A stretch of DNA of 64,000 nucleotides from Hymenobacter terricola (GTDB lineage Bacteria > Bacteroidota > Bacteroidia > Cytophagales > Hymenobacteraceae): assembly GCF_017921975.2 (NCBI RefSeq), contig NZ_JAGEMO020000062.1, positions 23,671 through 87,670 of the forward strand, written 5' to 3'. Under the pieces are notes generated by a model, which was given only the letters and a program-made list of their open reading frames with translations, was not told the DNA's origin and did no database searches. Each line of letters begins with the position of its first letter. The first letter of the stretch is position 1. Positions 1-8,127 of this stretch are shown here, piece by piece. Position numbers and translations under genes: made by a program.

Positions 1-249
1 CGCGGCACGTTTAAAGGTGACAACGACTTCTTTAAATGGTGGAATACGGTGGCGCTGAACACCATTGAGCGGCGCGACCTCACCATCAGCCTGCTCAATG
101 AGCAGCACCAGCCGGTGGTGGTGTGGAAGGTGAAGCAGGCCTGGCCCAACAAGGTGATGTCGGGCGACCTCAAGGCCGATGCCAGCGAGGTGCTCATCGA
201 GAGCATCGAGCTGGTGCACGAGGGCCTCACCATCCAAAACGGCGACTAG
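1..249 (+). CDS. eCIS inner tube protein, 3' part (T4 gp19-like)
   Basis: The reading frame is open from the first base, so the gene begins before the window; 82 C-terminal residues are visible. They carry the C-terminal signature of phage-tail tube proteins of the T4 gp19/Afp1 family: an FxxWxxxV segment followed by a basic IERRDLTISLLNE strand pair and a final strand ending in HEGLTIQNGD. The family forms the hexameric rings of the inner tube that is driven through the target membrane. The stop is 3 bases before the next gene, which is a paralogue, as in Afp1/Afp5 pairs. Family assignment is firm; whether it is the main tube or a connector cannot be told from this fragment. Confidence 0.85.
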   Translation, partial: RGTFKGDNDFFKWWNTVALNTIERRDLTISLLNEQHQPVVVWKVKQAWPNKVMSGDLKADASEVLIESIELVHEGLTIQNGD

Positions 250-252
250 GCC

Positions 253-705
253 GTGGACGGGCTCCTGACTTACCCGCTGCCGGGGTTCCACTTCCTGGTC
301 ACGTTCGAGCTGCTGCCCCAGACGGTGCAGGACGTGCGCTTCCAGGAGGTGAGCGGCCTGAACGTGGAGCTGCTGATGGAAAGCGTGAAGGAAGGCGGCG
401 AAAACCGCTTCGAGCACCAGCTGCCAGTGCGCACCAAATACGCCGACCTCGTGCTGAAACGCGGCCTGCTGGTGGGCTCTGGCATTTATCAATGGGCCAA
501 AAACGCCTTCGAGGATTTCCAGTTTGAGCCCGTGAACCTGATTGTGTCGCTGCTAAACGAGCAGCACGTCCCGCTCATGTCGTGGCACGTGGTGCACGCG
601 CTGCCCAAAAAGTGGGACCTGTCGGCCTTCAACGCCGAGCAAAACTCGGTGGCCGTGGAAACGCTCACCCTCACCTACCGCTACTACAACGCCATCCGCG
701 TCTAA
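253..705 (+). CDS. eCIS tube-initiator/connector protein (Afp5-like, gp19 family)
   Basis: This 150-residue protein starts at GTG 3 bases after the preceding stop, so translation is probably coupled. The N-terminal YPLPGFHF motif, the VSGLNVELLMESVKEGG strand-turn and the C-terminal LTYRYYNAIRV are typical of T4 gp19-type tail tube proteins. It shares a SLLNEQH segment with the upstream partial gene, showing the two are paralogues. In Afp and PVC particles a second tube-like protein (Afp5) makes the first ring above the spike; the order here (tube, this gene, small protein, LysM protein, spike) supports that role, which is an inference from synteny. Confidence 0.8.
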   Translation: MDGLLTYPLPGFHFLVTFELLPQTVQDVRFQEVSGLNVELLMESVKEGGENRFEHQLPVRTKYADLVLKRGLLVGSGIYQWAKNAFEDFQFEPVNLIVSLLNEQHVPLMSWHVVHALPKKWDLSAFNAEQNSVAVETLTLTYRYYNAIRV

Positions 706-717
706 GCCCGCATCGCC

Positions 718-882
718 ATGCCCGTCGTCATCCGAGAACTTGTCATCACCGCCACCGTGGACGAAAACGCGGCGGCCCAAACGAATTCCGCCGCCACGCC
801 GCCCGCCGAAGCCAGCAAAAAGCTCGTGCAGGAATGCGTGGAGCAGGTTCTGGCGATTCTCAGGGAGCGGGAGGAACGGTAA
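718..882 (+). CDS. DUF5908 family mini-protein of the eCIS locus
   Basis: A 54-residue ORF begins at ATG 12 bases after the upstream stop and ends with TAA. The start MPVVIRELVITATVDE matches the pattern of DUF5908, a family of very short Bacteroidota proteins encoded beside tail-tube genes (MPxxIKELxIxxxV). After a small Ala/Thr linker the C-terminus (about residues 31-54) is a charged amphipathic helix. It sits at the place of Afp6. No function is established for the family; a small baseplate or chaperone role is only a guess. It is too short for most gene callers and easily missed. Confidence 0.7.
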   Translation: MPVVIRELVITATVDENAAAQTNSAATPPAEASKKLVQECVEQVLAILREREER

Positions 883-905
883 CGGGCGACGCTATTGAAC
901 GACAG

Positions 906-1017
906 AAAAGAACGTCATGCTGAGCGCAGTCGAAGCATCTCTACTGCTTCGTTGCAATAGCAAATAATTAGTTGAGCGGTAGAGATGCTTCGACTGCGCT
1001 CAGCATGACGTTCTTTT
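906..1017. repeat. Family A palindromic element, copy 1
   Basis: Left arm 906-943 and right arm 980-1017 are exact reverse complements over about 38 bases; the loop is AT-richer than the surroundings. The arms contain GTCATGCTGAGC and CGAAGCATCTC, the shared core of this family. Transcribed, it would form a long stem ending in a U-rich run, so it may also act as a terminator or processing site between the DUF5908 and LysM genes. Confidence 0.9.
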
Positions 1018-1055
1018 TTCAACCTCACCTTTTCACCACCTCACCACCTCACCAC

Positions 1056-1769
1056 ATGCTCGGCGAACTCAAGAAGATGACCCTCACCGGGTACAAGGAC
1101 AACGCGCTGCAACAGCCGACGGGCAACGTGTACACGGCCGTGGTGAACCCGGAAACCTACACCCTGAACGACGAAATCCAGAGCAACCAGGAGCAGCCGG
1201 CCGGCACCAGCGCCAACCAGCCGGCCTTCACCCGCATTGCCCCGCGCAAGCTCGATTTCGAGTTTTTATTTGATTCGACGGGGGCCTTGCAGGGCAACGG
1301 CCTGGGCGTGGCATTGCCCCTGAGCGTGGGCAGCCAGCAGGATGTGTGGGAGCAGGTGGAGCAGTTCAAAAAGACGGTTTTTACCTTCAATGGCGACACC
1401 CACCAGCCGCCCTTCGTGGCGCTGGAATGGGGCAAATTCCGCTTCCGCTGCAAGGCCGAGAAGGTGAGCGTGACCTACAAGCTGTTCAAGCCCGACGGCA
1501 CGCCCATTCGGGCCGTGGCCAAGGTGAGTTTCGTGGAAGTGGTGCCCGACCAGCTCCGCGTGGCCCGCGAAAACGCCCATTCGCCCGACCTCACCCACAT
1601 CCGCACCGTGATGGCCGGGGATAATCTGCCGCTGCTCTGCTTCCGGCTCTATGGCGATGCCACGCTCTACCGCGAGGTGGCGCGCGTGAACCAGCTGGTG
1701 AATTTCCGCAGCCTGCGGGTGGGGCAGCAGCTGTTTTTTTCGCCGATTGAAAGGGGCGTGAAATCATGA
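1056..1769 (+). CDS. eCIS LysM-domain tube/baseplate protein (Afp7-like)
   Basis: The 237-residue protein is called from ATG 1056, not from an in-frame start at 972 that lies inside the repeat element. Residues 1-165 (opening MLGELKKMTLTGY) match the contractile injection system tube-protein domain; about 180-230 form a LysM-like module with GDNLPLLCFRLYGD and the closing VGQQLFF. In Afp/PVC this protein (Afp7; compare T4 gp53/gp54 and P2 gpX) joins the tube initiator to the hub of the baseplate. It lies between DUF5908 and the spike gene. Family call is firm, exact position in the particle is by homology. Confidence 0.85.
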   Translation: MLGELKKMTLTGYKDNALQQPTGNVYTAVVNPETYTLNDEIQSNQEQPAGTSANQPAFTRIAPRKLDFEFLFDSTGALQGNGLGVALPLSVGSQQDVWEQVEQFKKTVFTFNGDTHQPPFVALEWGKFRFRCKAEKVSVTYKLFKPDGTPIRAVAKVSFVEVVPDQLRVARENAHSPDLTHIRTVMAGDNLPLLCFRLYGDATLYREVARVNQLVNFRSLRVGQQLFFSPIERGVKS

Positions 1770-1781
1770 ATAATCTGATTC

Positions 1782-1891
1782 AAAAGGCCGTCATGCCGAG
1801 CGCAGCCGAGGCATCTCGCCCGAATCGACTAACGATTGGATTACTACCCCACGCGAGATGCCTCGACTGCGCTCGGCATGACGTGCCTTTT
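1782..1891. repeat. Family A palindromic element, copy 2
   Basis: Left arm 1782-1818 and right arm 1854-1891 pair with few mismatches. The arms read GCCGAGCGCAGCCGAGGCATC rather than the CTGAGC form of copy 1, but the change is present in both arms. The loop holds CGATTGGATTACTA, the reverse orientation of the loop seen in copies 6, 7 and 9. Confidence 0.9.
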
Positions 1892-1934
1892 CCCTTCCTG
1901 CCCTCCTAACCTTCTCCCCCTCTTACCCTAAAAA

Positions 1935-3698
1935 ATGCCCGAAACCGAAAACCCCCGCACCCCGGACACGCCCGCCCCGCGCGACCTGCCCACCTTCACC
2001 GTGAAGGTGAACGGGCAGGCGCTGGCGCGCAGCTATGGCGTGCTGAGCGTGCGGGTGCAAAAGGAGGCCAACCGCATTCCCACCGCCCACCTGCTGCTGA
2101 AGGACGGCAGCCCCGCCGGGGCCACGTTCCCGGTGAGCAACGAGGCGCTGCTGGTGCCGGGCCAGGCGCTGGAAGTGTGGGCCGGCTACCACGGGCAGGA
2201 GGTCATGATTTTCAAGGGCCTGATTATCAAGCACGGCATCGAGGGGCGCAGCTCGGGCACCACGCGACTGGCCCTGACGTGTAAGGATGCCTTCGTGAAG
2301 ACCACGCTGGCCCCGCAAAGGCGCTACTTTATCGACAAAAAAGACAGCGAAGTGACCGAGGAAATCGTGCAGCGCTACGGCGGCCTGCGCGTCGATGCGC
2401 AGGCTACCGCCGTGAAGCACGCCGAGCTGCTGCAATACGACGCCACCGACTGGGATTTCCTGGTGATGCGCGCCGAAGCCAACGGCCAGCTCTGCCTCGT
2501 GGACGATGGGAAGCTGACCCTCGCCAAGCCTGACCCCGGCCAAAAACCCGTCACCAAGCTGCAATACGGCGCCACCATCCTCGATTTCGACGCCGAGATG
2601 GACGCCCGCGACCAGACCCAGAGTCTCACCACTTCTACCTGGAACTACGCCGACGGCGCCATCGACCAGGCCAGCGCCGCCGAGCCGGCCGCCGGCAGCT
2701 TCGGCAATTTCTCGGCCGATGACCTCGCCCACGCCCTCCAAACCGACCTCGCGCTGCCCCACGGCGGCCACCGCCCCCCCGAGGAGCTGCAAGCCTGGGC
2801 CGATGCCGCGCTGCTCAAGCGCCGGCTGGCCCGCATCCGGGGCCGGGTGCAGTTTTACGGCAATGCCGATGTGAAGCCGGGCACCGTCATCAGCCTGGCC
2901 GGGCTGGGCGAGCGGTTCAGCGGCGACGCGTACGTGACGGGCGTGAGCCACCGCCTCGAAGGTGGCTCCTGGCTGACGGATGCGCAATTTGGGCTCGACC
3001 CCCGCGCCTTTGCGGCCGAGGTGGAGGTGAGTCCGCCCGCCGCCAGCGGGCTGGTGCCGGGCGCCTTGGGCCTGCAAATTGGCATCGTGACGGCCCTCGA
3101 AAACGACCCCGCCGGCGAGGAGCGAATTGCCGTGCGCCTGCCCGTGATTGACCCCGCCGCCGACGGTGCCCGCGCCCGCGTGCTGAGCATCGACGCCGGC
3201 AACGGGCGCGGCTTCTACTTCCGGCCCGAAATCGGCGACGAGGTGGTGGTGGGATTTCTCAACAACGACCCGCGCGATGCCGTGGTGCTCGGTGCCCTGC
3301 ACAGCAGCCACAACCCCATCCCGAGCGACTTCACCACGGCCGATGCCAACAACAAAAAGGGCTACGTTTCGCGCAGCAAGCTCCAAATCCTCTTCGATGA
3401 TGACAAGAAAACCCTTACCCTGGCCACGCCCGCCGGCAACAAATTGCTACTCGATGACGACGCCAAGAGTATCACCCTGCAAGACCAGCACGGCAATAAA
3501 ATTGTGCTCGACGACTCCGGCATCACCATCCAAAGCAGCAAAGCCCTCACCCTGAAAGCCGCCACCGACGCCAAGCTCGAAGGCGTGAACGTCGAGCACT
3601 CGGCCCAGGCGCAGTTCAAAGCCACCGGCTCGGCCGGCGTGGAGCTGAGCAGCAGCGCCACTGCAGTATTGAAGGGCAGTATTGTAATGATTAATTGA
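1935..3698 (+). CDS. eCIS VgrG-like spike/hub protein (Afp8-like)
   Basis: A 587-residue protein with the architecture of VgrG/gp27-gp5 spike proteins: an N-terminal GPD/gp27-like hub (about 1-350), a gp5-type OB-fold around 375-465 that ends in FRPEIGDEVVVGFLNNDPRDAVVLGALH, and a C-terminal beta-helix needle (about 490-587) built of short repeats such as NKLLLDDDAKSITLQD and NKIVLDDSGITIQ. The protein trimerises below the tube and carries the PAAR tip encoded next. Its stop codon overlaps the first bases of a family A repeat. Confidence 0.9.
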   Translation: MPETENPRTPDTPAPRDLPTFTVKVNGQALARSYGVLSVRVQKEANRIPTAHLLLKDGSPAGATFPVSNEALLVPGQALEVWAGYHGQEVMIFKGLIIKHGIEGRSSGTTRLALTCKDAFVKTTLAPQRRYFIDKKDSEVTEEIVQRYGGLRVDAQATAVKHAELLQYDATDWDFLVMRAEANGQLCLVDDGKLTLAKPDPGQKPVTKLQYGATILDFDAEMDARDQTQSLTTSTWNYADGAIDQASAAEPAAGSFGNFSADDLAHALQTDLALPHGGHRPPEELQAWADAALLKRRLARIRGRVQFYGNADVKPGTVISLAGLGERFSGDAYVTGVSHRLEGGSWLTDAQFGLDPRAFAAEVEVSPPAASGLVPGALGLQIGIVTALENDPAGEERIAVRLPVIDPAADGARARVLSIDAGNGRGFYFRPEIGDEVVVGFLNNDPRDAVVLGALHSSHNPIPSDFTTADANNKKGYVSRSKLQILFDDDKKTLTLATPAGNKLLLDDDAKSITLQDQHGNKIVLDDSGITIQSSKALTLKAATDAKLEGVNVEHSAQAQFKATGSAGVELSSSATAVLKGSIVMIN

Positions 3699-3800
3699 CC
3701 GTCATGCCGAGCGAAGCGCAGCATCTCGCGTGCAGTAGTAAACCAGATGATTGAATTGCTACCACAAGCGAGATGCTGCGCTGCGCTCGGCGTGACGGTC
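3697..3800. repeat. Family A palindromic element, copy 3 (overlaps the spike stop codon)
   Basis: Arms 3697-3729 and 3769-3800 are complementary, with GCGAAGCGCAGCATCTCGC in the left arm and the matching sequence on the right. The element starts inside the TGA stop of the VgrG-like gene and ends 30 bases before the PAAR start. The loop contains CAGTAGTAAACCAGATGATTG. Confidence 0.9.
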
Positions 3801-3830
3801 TTTTCCACTTCAACTCACCACCCCACCGCT

Positions 3831-4130
3831 ATGGGACAGCCCGCCGCCCGCCTCAACGACCTGCACGTCTGCCCGATGCAAACGCCGGGCACGCCGCCCA
3901 TCCCACACGTGGGCGGGCCGGTGCTGGGGCCGGGCGCGCCCACGGTGCTCATCGGCGGGCTGCCGGCGGCGCGGGTGGGCGACATGGCCCTGTGCGTGGG
4001 GCCGCCGGATAGCATCGTGGCCGGCTCCGGCTCCGTGCTGATTGCCGGAATGCCGGCGGCGCGGCTAGGTGATTCCACGGCGCACGGCGGCAGCATCGTG
4101 CTGGGGCTGCTTACCGTGCTCATTGGCTAA
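3831..4130 (+). CDS. PAAR-domain spike tip protein (Afp10-like)
   Basis: 99 residues, started at ATG 3831 because the in-frame upstream start lies in the repeat element. The sequence is a full PAAR domain: GQPAARLNDLHVCP at the N-terminus, then GGPVLGPGAPTVLIGGLPAARVGD and a second IAGMPAARLGDSTAHGG unit. PAAR proteins fold as a sharp cone that caps the VgrG trimer and binds a metal through Cys/His near the tip. Immediately downstream of the spike gene and upstream of the gp25 gene. There is no C-terminal extension, so it is a plain tip and not a toxin carrier. Confidence 0.92.
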   Translation: MGQPAARLNDLHVCPMQTPGTPPIPHVGGPVLGPGAPTVLIGGLPAARVGDMALCVGPPDSIVAGSGSVLIAGMPAARLGDSTAHGGSIVLGLLTVLIG

Positions 4131-4177
4131 AGAAGCCTCATCAATCATTCACCACCAACCATTTATTACTTAAACCC

Positions 4178-4636
4178 ATGCCGCTTGAAGACGATTTCCT
4201 GGGTCGGGGCTGGGGGTTTCCGCCCAGCTTTGGGCCGACGGCCAGCCCGAAAGGCGTGGTGATGGCGGCCGGCCTGACCGACATCGAGCAGAGCCTGCAA
4301 ATCCTGCTGACGACGCGGCTGGGCGAGCGGATTCTGGCCCCCGATTTTGGCTGCGATGTGCATGACTCGGTATTTGAGCCGCTGAATGCCACGCTCGAAG
4401 CCCGCCTCAAAGACCTGGTCCAAACCGCCATTCTCTACTACGAACCCCGCATCGACCCGCTGAATGTGACAGCCGAACAGCCGCCGGAAACGCCCGGCCT
4501 GCTCCTGCTCACCGTCGAATTCCGGGTGCGCAGCACCAACTCCCGCCACAACTTCGTGTACCCATTTTACCTGCAGGAAGGCACCGAATTGGGTATTTCC
4601 GGCGCGGGCGGCCTCGCGGTCGACCCAGGATTTTAA
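4178..4636 (+). CDS. GPW/gp25 family baseplate wedge protein (Afp9-like)
   Basis: 152 residues. The core DIEQSLQILLTTRLGERILAPDFG is the hallmark of gp25 wedge proteins, followed by a predicted beta-sheet with LLLLTVEFRV. The N-terminal 30 residues contain a WGFPPSF segment also usual in eCIS members. gp25 proteins seed sheath assembly by offering a sheath-like handshake to the first sheath ring. The short length compared with T4 gp25 (132 aa) is normal. It sits between PAAR and the large wedge gene; the Afp9/Afp10 order is swapped relative to Afp. Confidence 0.9.
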   Translation: MPLEDDFLGRGWGFPPSFGPTASPKGVVMAAGLTDIEQSLQILLTTRLGERILAPDFGCDVHDSVFEPLNATLEARLKDLVQTAILYYEPRIDPLNVTAEQPPETPGLLLLTVEFRVRSTNSRHNFVYPFYLQEGTELGISGAGGLAVDPGF

Positions 4637-4649
4637 CTCTCACTTATAT

Positions 4650-4685
4650 GAACGTCATGCTTCGGCTGCGCTCAGCATGACGGCC
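4650..4685. repeat. Family A remnant, single short hairpin
   Basis: A short copy with only GAACGTCATGCTTCGGCTGCG joined to CTCAGCATGACGG; the middle is deleted. It lies between the gp25 gene and the large wedge gene. Confidence 0.7.
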
Positions 4686-4716
4686 TGATATGATTGAATA
4701 ATACCTATTCTGACCA

Positions 4717-7700
4717 ATGCCCCCCTCCTGCCCCGATACCAACCCGCTGCGCCGCGACGGCCTGAGCCAGCCCCAACGCCGGCTCGCCGCCCTCGACCCG
4801 TCGTTCGTCCGCCTGGACGAGCGCACGGGCGAGGACCTCATGGCCTTCGCGGCCGCCTACGCAGCGGAGGCGGGCTTGCAGTTTTTCAACCCCGATGGCA
4901 CGGCGGACGCCACCACCTGGGCCCGCCTGATGGCCCGACCCGATGCCGAAACCCTGGCCGCGCTGGAAGCTAAAAGTGACTTTGAGCCGCACTATGCGCT
5001 GTTTCTGGCATTTCTACAGCTGTTTGGGCTGGCGCAGGAGCAGCTGAACGGGCTGGGCAAAAAGCACCTCGACTTCTACTACCACGACGTGTTGCGGCTG
5101 ACCAACCGCACCCCGGTGCCCGACCAGGTGCACGCGGTTTTTGAGCTGGCCAAGAACGTGGCCGAAGTCATTCTGCCGCCCAAAACCGAGCTGGACGCCG
5201 GCAAAGACGCCCTCAAGCAGCCCCTCGTCTACCAGACGCTGGCCAACCGCGTGGTGAACCGGGCCAAAATCGCGCACCAGCGCACGGTATTTATCGACCC
5301 CGATTCGGGCACCATCTACTACGCGCCCGCCGCCAATACCGCCGACGGCGTGGCCGCCCCTCTCCCGCCCGCCGACCCGACCTGGAACGCCTTCGGCCCC
5401 AGGCGCCGCTCCCTGCTCAGTTGCGACCCGCCCGCGCCCGACCCCATCGGCTGGCCTGAGGCGCAGGTGGGATTTGCGCTGGCCTCGCCGGTGCTGCGGC
5501 TGGCCGAGGGCGTGCGCAAAATCACCGTCACCATGCAGTGCGCCAATGACGTGGTGCTGCCCGTGGGCCTCAAGCTGCGGGGGCAGCTCAGCGGCGCCAA
5601 AGCCTGGATTGAGGCCGGTGAGTTGGCCGTGGGCGCGGGCATTACCCTGGCCGGCCGCGTGCTGACGCTGGTGCTCACGGTGCCGGCCACTGAAAAGCAG
5701 GCCGTGGTCGATTTCGATACCATCAGGCTCAACGGCGGCTACGTGACCGCCGCGCCGGTGCTGCGCTGCCTCCTGGCTCGCTCCGCCGATTATGCCGCAC
5801 TACGGGCCCTGACGCTGGTTTCGGTGCAGATTGACGTGAACGTTTCGGGCCTCAAAAAGAGCCTGGTACTGGATAACGACCTCGGCAAAATAAACCCCGA
5901 GAAGCCGTTTATGCCCTTTGGGCCGGTGCCGGTGGAGCGCTCCACATTTTACGTGGGCTGCGCCGAAGCCGCCGCTAAAACGCTGACTTCGGTGACCGTG
6001 GCCGTGCCCGCCTGGGTGGGCAAGCCGGCCGTCTGGAGCACCCAGTTTGCCGCTTACCCAACCGCCGTGAAAACTGAAACCGGCCTCACGGCGACCGTGA
6101 AGGTGCAGAACAGCAACCTCACCGGCAGCGTATCGGCGAAACTGTTTACGGACTTGCCGGCCGGCGTCAGCATTCCGCACACGGCGGGCAGCGGCGGTGG
6201 CGCGCTGTTCCTCACGTCGCTTCTGTCGTCCTTCAGCCTGTTTGGTGGCTATGTATTCTCGGGGGGCACCTTCATCAGCTACTCCCCGCTGCTGATTTTG
6301 CTGAACGGTCTGGCGCCGGTAGCTCCCTCGGTGAGCGACAGCCTGCTGAAAATCACCCTTGACCAGGAGCTGGGCCACGGCCTCTACCCCAAGCTGCTGA
6401 CCGATGCGGTGATGAGTCGACTGCCGCTTCCTCCCGGAGTAGCCGGGCCGCCCGCCCCGGCCAAGCCCATTCCCAACCCGCCCTACACGCCGCTGGCCTC
6501 GGAGCTGCTGCTGAGCTACCTGGCCACCACCGGCGAGGTGTCCTTGACGGAAATTGACGCCGCGAAATTTCCGCAGCGCGGGGTGCAGCTGTTCCATCAG
6601 TCGGTGTTTGGGCAGGCCGAGGAACACGCGTTTTTGAAGCGCAACCTGGCTTTTCTGGACAATGCGCCGCGCACCAGCGCCTTCCTGCTGCCGCAGCTGG
6701 CGGGCGGTGGCACCTTCCTGCTGGGGCTGAAGGATGTGGGCCCGCAGGAAACCGTGGCCGTATTATTCCAGGTGGCCGAGGGCAGCGCCAACCCCGAGCG
6801 CGAGCCCGCCCAGGTGGCCTGGAGCGTGCTCAGCCAGAACCAATGGCGGCCCCTCACGGTGGAAAACGTGCTGGCCGACGCCACCAACCACCTGCTCACC
6901 TCGGGCATCATCGAGTTCTACCTCCCGCCCGAAACCCGCCTCGACAATACCCTGCTCGAAGCCGGCGAAGTGTGGCTAAAGGGCGAGCTGCAAACCACCG
7001 CCACGCCACCCACGCCGGCGAGTATCGACAGCGTGGGCACCCTGCTGGCACTGCGCCCACAGGCCGCCCTGGCCCGCTTCGACGACCGCCGGAACGACCC
7101 CGCCCACTACGCCGCCGCGCTGCCGCCCGCCACCATCGCCAAAACCCGCCAGAGCACGGCCGGTCTCAAGGGCGTGAGCCAGCCCTATGCCTCCTTCGGC
7201 GGGCAGGCGGCGGAGGTCGATGCCGCCTTCTACACCCGCGTGAGCGAGCGCCTGCGCCACAAGCAGCGCACCGTAACTATCTGGGATTATGAGCATCTGG
7301 TGCTGCAAGCCTTCCCCGGCATCTACAAAATCAAGTGCCTGAACCACACCCGGCTCGACACCAGTCCCGGCGGAAAGCTGCACGAGCTGGCCCCCGGCTA
7401 CGTGACCGTAGTGGCCGTGCCCGACCTGCGCAACGCCCATGCCATCAACCCACTGGAACCCAAAGTCGACCTCAACACATTGGCCTCGGTGAAGACTTTT
7501 GTGCAGCGCCACGCCGGCCTGCTGGCGGGTGTGCAGGCCGTAAATCCGGCCTACGAGCGGGTGCGGCTGCGCTTCCAGGTGGAGTTCCTGAGCGGCTACC
7601 CCTTCGCCACCTACCGCAAGCAGCTGCAACAGGATTTACTGGCTTACCTCTCGCCCTGGGCCTTCGATTCATCGGCCGAAATCCCCTTCGGCGGCACCCT

Positions 7701-7893
7701 CACCAAGAGCGCCGTCCTCACCTTCATCGAGCGCCGGCCCTACGTCGATTTCGTGACCGAGCTCACCATGCAGCACCTCACCGGCGCCCCTGGCCCGCCC
7801 AAACCCGACAACGAAACCATCACCGCGTCCGACGCCCGCGCCGTGCTGGTTTCGTGCTCCAGCCATGACATTCAGCCATTTACCGGCTGTTGA
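4717..7893 (+). CDS. eCIS large baseplate wedge protein (baseplate J / Afp11-like)
   Basis: 1058 residues, close to the size of Afp11/PVC11. The N-terminus (about 1-180) has the usual wedge opening in which a disordered start leads to LNGLGKKHLDFYYHDVLRL; the C-terminal third (about 770-1030) is the gp6/baseplate-J-like region with VSERLRHKQRTVTIWDYEHLVLQAFPGIYKIKCLN and later an IPFGGTLTKSAVLTFIERRPYVDFV strand set. Such proteins dimerise with the next gene product to make the iris-like wedge ring round the hub. The middle (about 300-650) is variable and beta-rich. Start ATG 4717 follows a repeat remnant. Confidence 0.82.
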   Translation: MPPSCPDTNPLRRDGLSQPQRRLAALDPSFVRLDERTGEDLMAFAAAYAAEAGLQFFNPDGTADATTWARLMARPDAETLAALEAKSDFEPHYALFLAFLQLFGLAQEQLNGLGKKHLDFYYHDVLRLTNRTPVPDQVHAVFELAKNVAEVILPPKTELDAGKDALKQPLVYQTLANRVVNRAKIAHQRTVFIDPDSGTIYYAPAANTADGVAAPLPPADPTWNAFGPRRRSLLSCDPPAPDPIGWPEAQVGFALASPVLRLAEGVRKITVTMQCANDVVLPVGLKLRGQLSGAKAWIEAGELAVGAGITLAGRVLTLVLTVPATEKQAVVDFDTIRLNGGYVTAAPVLRCLLARSADYAALRALTLVSVQIDVNVSGLKKSLVLDNDLGKINPEKPFMPFGPVPVERSTFYVGCAEAAAKTLTSVTVAVPAWVGKPAVWSTQFAAYPTAVKTETGLTATVKVQNSNLTGSVSAKLFTDLPAGVSIPHTAGSGGGALFLTSLLSSFSLFGGYVFSGGTFISYSPLLILLNGLAPVAPSVSDSLLKITLDQELGHGLYPKLLTDAVMSRLPLPPGVAGPPAPAKPIPNPPYTPLASELLLSYLATTGEVSLTEIDAAKFPQRGVQLFHQSVFGQAEEHAFLKRNLAFLDNAPRTSAFLLPQLAGGGTFLLGLKDVGPQETVAVLFQVAEGSANPEREPAQVAWSVLSQNQWRPLTVENVLADATNHLLTSGIIEFYLPPETRLDNTLLEAGEVWLKGELQTTATPPTPASIDSVGTLLALRPQAALARFDDRRNDPAHYAAALPPATIAKTRQSTAGLKGVSQPYASFGGQAAEVDAAFYTRVSERLRHKQRTVTIWDYEHLVLQAFPGIYKIKCLNHTRLDTSPGGKLHELAPGYVTVVAVPDLRNAHAINPLEPKVDLNTLASVKTFVQRHAGLLAGVQAVNPAYERVRLRFQVEFLSGYPFATYRKQLQQDLLAYLSPWAFDSSAEIPFGGTLTKSAVLTFIERRPYVDFVTELTMQHLTGAPGPPKPDNETITASDARAVLVSCSSHDIQPFTGC

Positions 7894-7917
7894 TTGAACG
7901 CAAACCACCCTCCGAAA

Positions 7918-8040
7918 ACCTCACCCCCGGCCCCTCTTCAAAAGAGATGGGTGACAGTCGTCAATAGTCTTTAACTCTTCCTTTTACATGCCTTGGCCTG
8001 GCTCCCCTCTCCGCGGGAGAGGGGCCGGGGGTGAGGTTCC
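7918..8040. repeat. Family B inverted repeat, copy 1
   Basis: Left arm CCTCACCCCCGGCCCCTCTT at 7919-7938 pairs with GAGGGGCCGGGGGTGAGG near 8019-8036; the right half also contains its own palindrome CTCCCCTCTCCGCGGGAGAG. The same arms recur at 25731-25770 and 29271-29467. The element fills the gap between the two large wedge genes together with a degenerate family A piece. Confidence 0.8.
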
Positions 8041-8083
8041 GGCGTCAGGCGAAGCGGTAAAGATGCTTCGACAAGCGGACGCC
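8041..8083. repeat. Degenerate family A piece
   Basis: GGCGTC at 8041 and GACGCC at 8078 bracket a stretch that includes GAAGCGGTAAAGATGCTTCG, the inner right-arm sequence of family A. It directly abuts the family B element. Confidence 0.6.
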
Positions 8084-8127
8084 AGATGAAGCACGACACC
8101 CTAACAACGAACACTGAACATCTAAAA

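Noticed and set aside
972..1055. N-terminal extension of the LysM gene
   Set aside because: These 28 codons lie inside a mobile repeat; the start at 1056 gives the family's normal N-terminus.
1923..3386. 487-codon minus-strand ORF opposite the spike gene
   Set aside because: High GC gives long antisense frames; composition is Gly/His/Val-rich with no motif, and the plus-strand VgrG-like frame is clear.
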